NCBI GenBank assembly: GCA_016720655.1 | Contig: JADKKE010000016.1 | Coordinates: 4,180 to 68,179 of the forward strand | DNA from: Bacteroidota bacterium | Lineage (GTDB): Bacteria > Bacteroidota > Bacteroidia > AKYH767-A > 2013-40CM-41-45 | Reading direction: 5' to 3' | DNA length: 64,000 nucleotides | Shown here: positions 39,592-46,968 of the stretch, one piece after another | Numbering within the stretch: position 1 is the stretch's first letter | Layout of the letters: the number at the start of each line of letters is the position of its first letter | Program-made: the position numbers and the translations under genes | Notes under the pieces: model-generated | The model's database searches: none | The model's input: only the letters and a program-made list of their open reading frames with translations | What the model was told of the DNA's origin: nothing

Positions 39592-39602
39592 CCAAGCCTT
39601 GA

Positions 39603-39651
39603 GATTTAGGATTGTAGATTTAGGATTGTAGATTGTAGATTGAAGATTGAC
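39603..39651 (+). repeat. Heptad repeat array, GATTGTA family
   Basis: Seven exact 7-bp units (GATTTAG, GATTGTA, GATTTAG, GATTGTA, GATTGTA, GATTGAA, GATTGAC). The reverse complement of the same family lies at 40200-40239, so the two bracket the tRNA-Pro/tRNA-Arg region. Confidence 0.9.
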
Positions 39652-39664
39652 GTTCTTTATTAAT

Positions 39665-39696
39665 AAGTTATTGAGTTATTAGGTTATTATTTATTA
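39665..39696 (+). repeat. Octamer array, AGGTTATT-like
   Basis: Four units of roughly AAGTTATT, GAGTTATT, AGGTTATT and ATTTATTA. This is the only array in the window whose clear period is eight rather than seven. Confidence 0.6.
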
Positions 39697-39728
39697 GTTC
39701 AGAAGCATTCTAAAAAATGCATTCCCAT

Positions 39729-39756
39729 ACCAACAACTAACAACTAATCACTAACA
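39729..39756 (-). repeat. Heptad repeat array, GGTTAGT family
   Basis: ACCAACA, ACTAACA, ACTAATC and ACTAACA units on the plus strand, 16 bases before the tRNA-Pro gene. Confidence 0.65.
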
Positions 39757-39771
39757 TAATAACTAAAATTT

Positions 39772-39845
39772 CGGGGTGTAGCGTAGCCCGGTATCGCGCA
39801 TGGTTTGGGACCATGAGGTCGTAGGTTCGAATCCTGCCACCCCGA
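39772..39845 (+). tRNA. tRNA-Pro (UGG)
   Basis: Acceptor CGGGGTG (39772-39778) pairs with CACCCCG (39838-39844), discriminator A. Anticodon arm CATGGTTTGGGACCATG gives anticodon TGG. D-arm GCGTAGCCCGGTATCGCGC and T-arm GTAGGTTCGAATCCTGC are normal. CCA is not encoded. Confidence 0.96.
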
Positions 39846-39860
39846 CGAAATTTTGAAATT

Positions 39861-39911
39861 AAAAGTGAAGGGTGAATAGTGAATAGTGTCACTATACGTT
39901 CTTCACTTTTT
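39861..39911 (+). repeat. Heptad array within an inverted repeat between tRNA-Pro and tRNA-Arg
   Basis: Units GTGAAGG, GTGAATA and GTGAATA are bounded by AAAAGTGAA and its complement TTCACTTTT, the latter ending in a T run. The structure could act as an intrinsic terminator for tRNA-Pro. Confidence 0.6.
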
Positions 39912-39917
39912 AGTATA

Positions 39918-39990
39918 GGTCCCGTAGCTCAATTGGATAGAGCAACTGCCTTCTAAGCAGTAGGTTATGAGTTCGATCCTCGTCGGGCCT
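39918..39990 (+). tRNA. tRNA-Arg (UCU)
   Basis: D-arm GCTCAATTGGATAGAGC and anticodon arm CTGCCTTCTAAGCAG are clear, with anticodon TCT. The acceptor as written (GGTCCCG with CGGGCCT) has a T:C clash at position 3 and a G:T end pair. Removing the T at 39920 and starting at A39917 gives AGGCCCG, a perfect partner, so an indel here is possible. A run of T follows directly. Confidence 0.85.
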
Positions 39991-40034
39991 TTTTTGGGTT
40001 AGGTTTTGAATTTCTTCAATCCTCTCTACCTTCA

Positions 40035-40099
40035 ACTCATTGATCGAGCATCCCGGTTTTTAACCGGGAAGGTTATGAGTTCGATCCTCGTCGGGATCA
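40035..40099 (+). pseudogene. 5'-truncated tRNA-Lys (UUU), copy 1
   Basis: From the D-arm on, this is a lysine tRNA: anticodon arm TCCCGGTTTTTAACCGGGA (anticodon TTT), T-arm ATGAGTTCGATCCTCGT, 3' acceptor strand CGGGATC and discriminator A. The 5' acceptor strand GATCCCG that should precede it is missing, replaced by unrelated bases, so no acceptor stem can form. Also part of a 158-base direct repeat (copy 2 at 40240). Confidence 0.8.
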
Positions 40100-40198
40100 C
40101 TTCTTTTTTTTATAGTGATTAGTTGTTGGTGGTTAGTGGTTAGTATGGGCTGCAAAATTGCGTATCCCTCCGTTTGAATTTCCTTTTCATTTTTCACC
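40041..40198 (+). repeat. Direct repeat unit 1 (tRNA-Lys 3' part plus heptad array)
   Basis: Nearly identical to 40240-40397 (offset 199 bases; a few single-base differences, such as one T in the T run, A/G at GCAAAATT/GCAAGATT, and one C in ATCCCTCC/ATCCTCC). Contains the truncated tRNA-Lys, a GGTTAGT-family heptad array (about 40118-40147) and a tail ending in TTTTTCACC. Confidence 0.9.
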
Positions 40199-40199
40199 A

Positions 40200-40239
40200 T
40201 TCAATCTTCAATCTAAAATCTACAATCTTCAATCTCAAT
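40200..40239 (-). repeat. Heptad repeat array, GATTGTA family (inverted copy)
   Basis: TTCAATC, TTCAATC, TAAAATC, TACAATC and TTCAATC on the plus strand, the reverse complement of the array at 39603-39651. It runs directly into the second truncated tRNA-Lys, replacing its 5' acceptor strand. Confidence 0.85.
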
Positions 40240-40298
40240 TGATCGAGCATCCCGGTTTTTAACCGGGAAGGTTATGAGTTCGATCCTCGTCGGGATCA
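40234..40298 (+). pseudogene. 5'-truncated tRNA-Lys (UUU), copy 2
   Basis: Same as copy 1 from the D-loop onward, and here the D-stem is better kept (CTCAATTGATCGAG). The 5' acceptor strand is again absent; the preceding bases belong to a heptad array. The T-arm and 26 bases around it are identical to those of tRNA-Arg at 39962-39987. Confidence 0.8.
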
Positions 40299-40397
40299 CT
40301 TCTTTTTTTTTATAGTGATTAGTTGTTGGTGGTTAGTGGTTAGTATGGGCTGCAAGATTGCGTATCCTCCGTTTGAATTTCCTTTTCATTTTTCACC
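40240..40397 (+). repeat. Direct repeat unit 2 (tRNA-Lys 3' part plus heptad array)
   Basis: Second copy of the unit at 40041-40198, including the GGTTAGT-family array at about 40317-40346. Confidence 0.9.
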
Positions 40398-40451
40398 CTT
40401 TGGGTTGATTGGTTTTTGTGGCTTGTAGGGGGGTTGGCTTCCTTTTGCCTT

Positions 40452-40481
40452 TTTGGAGTTTGACAAATATTTTTAACTTTG
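40452..40481 (+). promoter_or_regulatory. Bacteroidota-type promoter for the gene at 40526
   Basis: TTTG (40452-40455), an 18-base spacer and TAACTTTG (40474-40481), a full match to the TTTG/TAnnTTTG consensus. The ATG follows 44 bases later. Confidence 0.7.
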
Positions 40482-40525
40482 CACTGCTAAATGGAATTTC
40501 AAACTACACTCGTAAAAATATCGCC

Positions 40526-40975
40526 ATGAAAAAAAACATCCTCATTCTCTTCTTCGCGTGCCTCTCTTATGCTGCATCATTCGCTCAGGAATTCAAAATC
40601 ATCACCATCGTTGAATCAATTGTTCCCGGAGGTGGTGGTCGTTCTCGGATTGTGGAAAATCAGGGTACGGTAGACATCAATGCGGTAACAACCGAAAGAG
40701 AAGGCAACAAAAGCAAAGCAAATAATGTTGACCGTGGTGATTTGAAAGAGGCAGGAGAAAATTTGAAGGAAACAAAACTCCTCAATTTCTATTCCCTTGT
40801 TGGTATCAACTTCCAAAACATCGCTTCCAACGATGCAGTAATCGGTGCGAAAATTAATGAAATGATTAAAAACGGATGGCAAGTTGCCAATATCACCAGC
40901 GGCGTCGAATCAGATGCAGGAAAAGATGATGGTAACGGGATTTTTATTACGAGGATATTTTTTGTGAAGCACTAA
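40526..40975 (+). CDS. Small secreted protein of unknown function
   Basis: 149 residues from ATG 40526 with a signal peptide (MKKNILILFFACLSYAASFAQ). The mature part is FKIITIVESIVPGGGGRSRIVEN, then a charged stretch (REGNKSKANNVDRGD), FYSLVGINFQNIASNDAVIGAKINEMIKNGWQVANITSGVES (given in short, both halves contiguous), and ends FITRIFFVKH. The GWQV...F(I)TRIFF pattern resembles the DUF4177-like fold, in which a strand-helix-strand ends in a variable strand; that is a guess from shape. No neighbours in an operon. A strong promoter precedes it and a large inverted heptad repeat follows it. Confidence 0.75.
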   Translation: MKKNILILFFACLSYAASFAQEFKIITIVESIVPGGGGRSRIVENQGTVDINAVTTEREGNKSKANNVDRGDLKEAGENLKETKLLNFYSLVGINFQNIASNDAVIGAKINEMIKNGWQVANITSGVESDAGKDDGNGIFITRIFFVKH

Positions 40976-40982
40976 GAAAATT

Positions 40983-41122
40983 GGTATTAGGTATAAAGTA
41001 TAAAGTATAAAGTATAAGGTTGCTACCTTATTTCTAATTCCAAACTTTGAAATCAGGAAGGCTACCTTATACTTTATACCTAATACTTTATACCTAATAC
41101 CTGGTACCTAATACTTAATACC
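40983..41122. repeat. Inverted heptad repeat (GGTATAA family) between convergent genes
   Basis: The left arm 40983-41020 (GGTATTA, GGTATAA, AGTATAA x3) and the right arm 41063-41100 are reverse complements at about 36 of 38 positions, with a loop of about 42 bases; the right arm continues with more units to 41122. Located between the stops of convergent genes (40975 and 41184), it could form a very long hairpin and serve as a two-way terminator. Confidence 0.88.
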
Positions 41123-41183
41123 AGATATTAAATACCACCCAATCAGTTCACGAACGATTCCGCCAAAAGACCCCCACCGTAAA

Positions 41184-41711
41184 CTACTCCACCTTCTCAT
41201 CCATCGCATCGAACTTTTCCTCTGTGTAAGCTCCTGAAGTTCGATAGACAATTTGTCCGCTTTTGTCGAGGAGGGAAAAATAAGGGACATTGTCTTTGGT
41301 CATGTTCAATGCAGACTGCACTGCCGACAAATCATTTTCACAAAATAAAATGTGTGGCCATAAATCCTGCTGCGCGTTCTCGCGAAACTTTTGCTTCAGA
41401 GTTGATTTCATTGCTGCATTGGCACCCTTGAATACAGGAACAAAAAATACATTCACATCATAAGCCGCATCCATAATGCCGGTTTTGGCGATGTAGTGAT
41501 TGTAAACGGGTTCCAGCCAGGTTTCAAGATCGGCCTGAGATTTATTGGAAGCTGCAAAACACAACAAAGTGTATTTCCCATTTACTTCTGATGGAATGCT
41601 TACTTTTTTATTATCGGCTGTTGTTCCCTGGAAAGTCGGAACACTTTGTGCTCGACTGATCACTGTAAAGCCACATAAAAGGGCGCAAAACATCAGGATT
41701 TGCTTGTTCAT
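41184..41711 (-). CDS. Secreted thioredoxin-fold-like protein without CxxC
   Basis: 175 residues with a signal peptide (MNKQILMFCALLCGFTVISRAQ). VPTFQGTTADNKKVSIPSEVNGKYTLLCFAASNKSQ (shown in part: VNGKYTLLCFAASNK) matches the first strands of a TlpA/peroxiredoxin fold, and VPYFSLLDKSGQIVYRTSG matches the cis-proline strand and hairpin. The redox CxxC is replaced by CFAAS, so it is probably not a thiol reductase. A role as a binding protein or assembly factor (ATP10-like) is possible. Single gene between convergent and divergent neighbours. Confidence 0.7.
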   Translation of the reverse strand: MNKQILMFCALLCGFTVISRAQSVPTFQGTTADNKKVSIPSEVNGKYTLLCFAASNKSQADLETWLEPVYNHYIAKTGIMDAAYDVNVFFVPVFKGANAAMKSTLKQKFRENAQQDLWPHILFCENDLSAVQSALNMTKDNVPYFSLLDKSGQIVYRTSGAYTEEKFDAMDEKVE

Positions 41712-41805
41712 AGGAAGTAAACGGTTTTTTTAATTTATTATTGAATCTAAAATCATGCAATCCCTCTCCAAAACCGTGCTAGTTTTTATTGTAGAAATAA
41801 AATTT

Positions 41806-41813
41806 CACCTTTG
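41806..41813 (+). promoter_or_regulatory. Possible -7 element for the peptide-binding lipoprotein gene
   Basis: CACCTTTG is one base off TAnnTTTG and lies 25 bases before the ATG at 41838; a T-rich -33 region is about 18 bases upstream. Confidence 0.35.
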
Positions 41814-41837
41814 ATCCACTCTCATTATCTTAACAGA

Positions 41838-43697
41838 ATGAATTCAAAATTATCATTTGTATTCCTTTTCCTACTTATTGCCTGCTCCTGCAAAGAAAAA
41901 GGAAATTCCGAGGATGCACATTCTGCTCAACTCTCAACTGTCGTTCATATAGATGATGCGAAAGAATTCGATCCGACATGGTCGAAAGAAAATACACTCA
42001 TTTACCATACTACTAGCGAGCCGGATAACCTCCATCCAACGAATGGAAATTCACTGCCGCGATCTGAAATATTATTTCACACACAGCAAACGCTCATCCG
42101 TGTTGATTTTGAAAAGCAAACTCTCCTTCCCTGCCTTGTAAAATCAATGCCTGAAGTGAGTGCTGACGGACTGGAATACACTTATGATTTGCGCGATGAT
42201 GCCAAATGGGACAATGGTGATCCGCTCCTATCCGGAGATGTTTTGTTTACAGCCAAAGCTTCACGCTGTATTCTTACAAATAATCCGGCGACAAAATTGT
42301 ATTGGCAGAATATCAAATCTTTTTCCATCGATCCTTCCACAACAGGAAGATTTACCATTCGGATGAAAAATAAAAATATCCAAAACATCAGTTTCTTCAC
42401 CAGTTTCTCTATTCTTCAGCAGAGCTTTTACGATCCGAAGAATATCCTTTCACATTATTCGTTTGAACAATTTGACGATACTGCCTTTCACGCCGATCAG
42501 CATCAGGATCTGGTAGACTGGTCTGCCACATTCAATGATGATAAATACGGACGAGACCCTCAATTCATGAATGGACTCGGTCCGTACAAAGTTCAAAGCT
42601 GGGAAGCCGGTCAATCGATTACACTCGTGAGGAAAGAAAATTATTGGGGAAAAGGAAAGAGTGATTATTTTCTCCAGAGCGGTCCGGAAAAAATTATTTT
42701 CCGGCTGAACAAGGATGAGAATTCAACACAATTGGAATTCAAATCCCAGGCACTTGATGCATCAACGAGTTTTTCAACAAGCTCACTGATAGCCTTGCAA
42801 CAGGATGAAACGTTCCGGAAGAATTACAACTATGCACTCACATTGACCTACAATTTTACCTATATCGGTTTCAACGAAAGACCGGAAATAGCAAATCGAA
42901 AGGAATTGTTCACCGATTCGAAGACCCGCAGAGCATTGGCCTTGCTCACTCCGGTTGATCAGCTCATTCGTTTGGTCTACAAGGATTATGCTGCCGATTG
43001 CAAACGCATGATCTCAAATGTTTCTCCTCTGAAAAAGGAGTTTAATGCCGAACTTAAACCCTTGCCTTTCGATGCGGGTTCAGGAAAAAAAATGCTGCTT
43101 GATGCAGGATGGGAGGATTCTGATCAAGACGGTTTCCTCGACAAAAGTGTCAACGGAAAAAAAATTGCATTTGATGCTGAGTTGATATTCCTGAATACAT
43201 CTTCCGACTGGAAAGACATGGCATCACTCATCGCACAGGAATATTCGAAAGCCGGAATAAAAGTTACCCTCACTCCTCTTGATCTTAAATTGTTCGGTGA
43301 ACGAGCCCGCGCTCATGATTATGATTTGATTCTTGGCAGCTGGGGTGCTACATCATTGCCGGAAGATTACACACAAATTTGGCATTCTTCCTCCTGGAAA
43401 AACCATGGAAATAATTACACAGGTTTTGGGACGAATGCATCCGATGCATTGATTGATTCGATCAAAATTGAATTAATACCGGAGAAAAGAATTGAAATGG
43501 TACACAAGCTGCAAACAATTATTTACGAGGATCAACCTTGTGTATTCCTTTATTGCAGTTTAAGAAGAGTTGTGGTGCACAAACGATTTGGAAGCGTTTC
43601 CCTGTATGCGGAGCGTCCCGGAGTGATTCTGAATACATTAAAGCTACTGAATTCAAATACAGGAATTTCAATGTTGGAAAATCCTGCTCCTCGATAG
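41838..43697 (+). CDS. ABC transporter solute-binding lipoprotein, family 5 (peptide type)
   Basis: 619 residues from ATG 41838. The signal MNSKLSFVFLFLLIACSCKEKG contains a lipobox (LIAC), so it is a lipoprotein. SBP_bac_5 features: TSEPDNLHPTNGNS-like start, LVKSMPEVSADGLEYTYDLRDDAKWDNGDPL (in part: YTYDLRDDAKWDNGDPL), GLGPYKVQSWEAGQSITLVR, and a C-terminal lobe ending in HKLQTIIYEDQPCVFLYC. Such proteins capture oligopeptides or similar ligands for an Opp-type permease. No permease gene is adjacent. Alone on the plus strand, ahead of the Bat operon. Confidence 0.9.
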   Translation: MNSKLSFVFLFLLIACSCKEKGNSEDAHSAQLSTVVHIDDAKEFDPTWSKENTLIYHTTSEPDNLHPTNGNSLPRSEILFHTQQTLIRVDFEKQTLLPCLVKSMPEVSADGLEYTYDLRDDAKWDNGDPLLSGDVLFTAKASRCILTNNPATKLYWQNIKSFSIDPSTTGRFTIRMKNKNIQNISFFTSFSILQQSFYDPKNILSHYSFEQFDDTAFHADQHQDLVDWSATFNDDKYGRDPQFMNGLGPYKVQSWEAGQSITLVRKENYWGKGKSDYFLQSGPEKIIFRLNKDENSTQLEFKSQALDASTSFSTSSLIALQQDETFRKNYNYALTLTYNFTYIGFNERPEIANRKELFTDSKTRRALALLTPVDQLIRLVYKDYAADCKRMISNVSPLKKEFNAELKPLPFDAGSGKKMLLDAGWEDSDQDGFLDKSVNGKKIAFDAELIFLNTSSDWKDMASLIAQEYSKAGIKVTLTPLDLKLFGERARAHDYDLILGSWGATSLPEDYTQIWHSSSWKNHGNNYTGFGTNASDALIDSIKIELIPEKRIEMVHKLQTIIYEDQPCVFLYCSLRRVVVHKRFGSVSLYAERPGVILNTLKLLNSNTGISMLENPAPR

Positions 43698-43987
43698 GAT
43701 TTCCCTGAAAACATAAACCTGGGAAAAAGCAAGATATCTTCGACAAAAAATTGGACCCAAAACCTGTAAAAAGACCGAAATAACCTCAAATTCTTAACAA
43801 ATTTTAACCTCATCGTTCATCTGACTTTCACTCATTTTTTGATAATATTGCGTTCCTGAAAGATGCTTAAGCCCTTAAATGGAACTTTCAGATTTATAAA
43901 ATTATTTATGGTGTGCTCTTCATAAGAGAAGATGATTTTTCTCTTCGGGCAACATTTGGATACATGGTAAAATGTTAAAATTAAATT

Positions 43988-44971
43988 ATGGACATTAAAG
44001 AAATCAATGAGCGTATCCAGCGGGAATCTGCATTTGTAGACCTGTTGTTGATGGAACTGAGCAAAGTAATTGTCGGACAGAAATACATGACCGAACGTTT
44101 GCTCATCGGTTTGTTGGCCAATGGACATGTATTGCTTGAAGGTGTTCCGGGATTGGCAAAGACACTTGCGATCAAATCCCTGGCCGCGGCAATACAGGCC
44201 CAATTCAGCAGGATCCAATTCACACCGGATCTCCTTCCGGCCGATTTGGTTGGAACCATGATTTACAATCAGAAACAGGAATCCTTTACAGTGCGCAAAG
44301 GACCTATTTTCGCCAACTTCATTCTTGCGGATGAAATCAACCGTGCTCCGGCAAAAGTGCAAAGTGCATTGCTCGAAGCCATGCAGGAACGTCAGGTTAC
44401 GATTGGGGATACTACATTCAAACTTCCTGAGCCTTTCCTTGTCCTTGCTACACAGAATCCTATCGAACAAGAAGGAACCTATCCACTTCCTGAAGCGCAG
44501 GTGGATCGTTTCATGCTGAAAATAGTAATCGGATATCCAACCAAGGAAGATGAGAAACTCATCATCCGGCAAAACATTGGCAAGAGCTTCCCGGAGACTA
44601 GTCCAATCATTCATCCGGAATCAATTTTGCAGGCCAGACAAATGGTCCGGGATGTTTACATGGATGAGAAAATCGAAAAATACATCGTCGATATTGTTTT
44701 CGCATCCAGAAGTCCCAAAGATTATAACCTCGGCAAATTGCAACAATTGATCAGTTACGGCGGATCGCCACGTGCCAGTATCAATCTTGCTCTTGCATCA
44801 AAAGCCTACGCTTTCATCAAACGTCGTGGCTATGTGATCCCGGAAGATGTACGCGCGGTCTGTCATGATGTGATGTGTCACCGTATTGGTCTCACGTACG
44901 AAGCAGAGGCTGAAAATGTAAGTGCGGAACAGATCATTAACGAGATTTTGAATGTAGTAGAAGTTCCTTAG
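43988..44971 (+). CDS. MoxR-family AAA+ ATPase, first gene of the Bat operon
   Basis: 327 residues. Walker A GVPGLAKT, Walker B FILADEINRAP, sensor LATQNPIEQEGTYPLPEAQ (in part QNPIEQEGTYPLPEAQVDRF) and arginine finger region. MoxR ATPases act as chaperone-like factors on VWA proteins encoded with them. The operon order here (MoxR, DUF58, DUF4381-like, BatA, BatB, BatC, BatD, BatE) is the standard Bacteroidota arrangement linked to aerotolerance and stress survival in Bacteroides and Francisella relatives. Confidence 0.93.
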   Translation: MDIKEINERIQRESAFVDLLLMELSKVIVGQKYMTERLLIGLLANGHVLLEGVPGLAKTLAIKSLAAAIQAQFSRIQFTPDLLPADLVGTMIYNQKQESFTVRKGPIFANFILADEINRAPAKVQSALLEAMQERQVTIGDTTFKLPEPFLVLATQNPIEQEGTYPLPEAQVDRFMLKIVIGYPTKEDEKLIIRQNIGKSFPETSPIIHPESILQARQMVRDVYMDEKIEKYIVDIVFASRSPKDYNLGKLQQLISYGGSPRASINLALASKAYAFIKRRGYVIPEDVRAVCHDVMCHRIGLTYEAEAENVSAEQIINEILNVVEVP

Positions 44972-45020
44972 TTTATCCGATCAATTTCTTCTTCATTTTC
45001 ATACCAGTACTCATTCCTTT

Positions 45021-45892
45021 ATGGAGACCAACGAGCTGCTCAAAAAAGTACGTAAAATTGAGATCAAGACCCGCGGCCTTTCTTCGCATATTTTTTCCGG
45101 AGAATACCACAGCGCGTTCAAAGGAAGGGGTATGGCTTTCAGTGAAGTGAGAGAATACAATCCGGGTGACGACATCCGCGCCATCGACTGGAATGTCACT
45201 GCACGTTTTGGACACCCATTTGTAAAAATTTTTGAAGAAGAGCGGGAACTCACAGTCATGCTGCTCGTCGACGTAAGTGGTTCAGGTGAATTCGGAACAA
45301 AGACACAGTTCAAAAAGATCTGGTCACCGAATTGTGTGCTGTCCTCTCCTTCTCTGCCATTCAAAACAATGATAAAATCGGAATTATATTTTTTAGTGAT
45401 ACCATCGAAAAATTTATTCCACCGAAAAAAGGCAAAACACATATTCTTCGCATCATCCGTGAACTCATCGAATTTCAACCGAAGAATAGCAAGACCAATA
45501 TTTCTGAGGCCCTGCGCTATCTCACCAATGTCATTAAAAAGAGAAGTATCTGTTTTGTCATCTCTGATTTCATCGACAAACCCTTTGAAGATGCATTAAA
45601 ACTGAGCAACAAAAAACATGATGTCGTTGCTTTGAGAATCTATGATCAGCGTGAACACGAAATGCCGGACGTCGGATTGATTGATCTTGTGGATGCCGAA
45701 TCCGGAAAAAAGATGACCGTAGATACGAGTCACACGAATTTTCGTATTGGATATAAAAAAATGTGGGAACGAAGAGAACGCGAACTTTCAGAATGTTTTG
45801 CCCGGAGCGGTGTGGATGCTGCAAAAATAAGAACAGACGAATCCTATGTTCAGCCATTGATGAAATTATTTAAGAAAAGAGGAAAAAAATAA
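45021..45892 (+). CDS. DUF58 family protein of the Bat operon, frameshifted
   Basis: Two frames join at 45312-45316. The first (METNELLKKVRKIEIKTRGL, then EVREYNPGDDIRAIDWNVTARFG-type DUF58 core, LLVDVSGSGEFG) ends in QFKK; with one A restored to the run of five, it continues as DLVTELCAVLSFSAIQNNDKIG and runs to 45892. Repaired length about 290 residues, normal for the family. DUF58 proteins have a degenerate VWA-like fold (DVSGS) and always sit between MoxR and the Bat proteins. A single missing base in a homopolymer within so conserved an operon suggests an assembly error. Confidence 0.9.
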
Positions 45893-45984
45893 ACGAGCAA
45901 TTTTATTCGACAATGAACATTCTTTTTGTTCGTATTTCTATGCAACTAATACTAAAAACACTCTTTCGATTTTACCACGTGCGA

Positions 45985-46968
45985 ATGATATCCTCATTCC
46001 GTCTCCTGCTAATCGGAATTGGAATGAATCTCTTGTGCTTTGTTTCCTCCCTTTCCGCGAAAGCTGTTCCTGATGATGTAACGGTATTTGCAAAAATTGA
46101 TACAACTCAGATCCGAATCGGCGAACAAATCAAGCTCAACCTGACAGCCAGTGCACCGCCCGGAGCGAAATTTAAATTTCCACTCATTCCGGATACAATG
46201 AATGGATTGGAATTCGTGAACCGATCCGGAATTGATACTTTGAAATCAGAGAATGGAAAAAATATTATCTATTCCCAATCCGTAAAAGTCACCGCTTTTG
46301 ATTCCGGTTTTTTTGTTCTTGAACCTTTTCATTTTCTTCTTTTGAAAGACAATCAATTGCCGGATACACTCTCAACGGAAGCATTATTGATTTCCGTTCG
46401 TACCATTCCGGTAGATACCACAAAAGAAATTAAGGACATCAAAGCGACAATGGATGTTCCGATTTCCTGGAAAGAAATACTCGTTTATGTAATTGCCGCG
46501 CTTGTCCTCATCCTTCTCGTCTTCTTTATCATTCGTGAGATTCGCCGCAGAAGAAAAATGCCGAAACCGGAAGTAAAAATTGTTGTACCCGTAATTCCTC
46601 CTCACATCCTGGCATTGGAAGCCTTGAAAAAAACAATGGAGGAAAAATTATGGCAGCAAGGGCTGTACAAACAATACCATAGTTCGGTGTCGGACACCTT
46701 ACGTGCTTACATCGAAGGACGTTTTGAAATCAATGCACTTGAGTTGACAACCGACGAAACCATGAGCAGGTTTCGCGGAAATATGCTTCGTGAAGATGCC
46801 CGACAAAAATTATTTGGCATTCTCCAATTGGCAGACATGGTCAAATTTGCAAAAGTCATTCCGATCGGTTCCGAAAACGAACAGTCAATGACGGATGCGG
46901 TACAATTTGTCATGCTCACAAAGCCCGCTGAAGAATCTGATTTTAAAGAGCTGGAGGTGAAACAATGA
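45985..46968 (+). CDS. DUF4381-like membrane protein of the Bat operon
   Basis: About 327 residues from ATG 45985, which places a signal sequence (LLLIGIGMNLLCFVSSLSAKA) at the N-terminus; an ATG at 45913 would add 24 residues. The periplasmic part is a beta domain (VFAKIDTTQIRIGEQIKLNLTA), followed by one membrane helix (ILVYVIAALVLILLVFFII) and a cytoplasmic helical region (LEALKKTMEEKLWQQGLYKQ, LRAYIEGRFEINALELTTDE). Homologous parts occur in BatD. Stop overlaps the batA start by four bases, so translation is coupled. Confidence 0.8.
   Translation: MISSFRLLLIGIGMNLLCFVSSLSAKAVPDDVTVFAKIDTTQIRIGEQIKLNLTASAPPGAKFKFPLIPDTMNGLEFVNRSGIDTLKSENGKNIIYSQSVKVTAFDSGFFVLEPFHFLLLKDNQLPDTLSTEALLISVRTIPVDTTKEIKDIKATMDVPISWKEILVYVIAALVLILLVFFIIREIRRRRKMPKPEVKIVVPVIPPHILALEALKKTMEEKLWQQGLYKQYHSSVSDTLRAYIEGRFEINALELTTDETMSRFRGNMLREDARQKLFGILQLADMVKFAKVIPIGSENEQSMTDAVQFVMLTKPAEESDFKELEVKQ

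Noticed and set aside
39500..40400. CRISPR array near the tRNA cluster
   Set aside because: The repeats are short head-to-tail heptads or a single 158-base duplication, with no regular repeat-spacer pattern.
43832..44614. 260-codon open frame on the minus strand opposite the MoxR gene
   Set aside because: It lies wholly or mostly opposite the strongly conserved MoxR ATPase, has no recognisable motifs, and long antisense frames are common opposite such genes.
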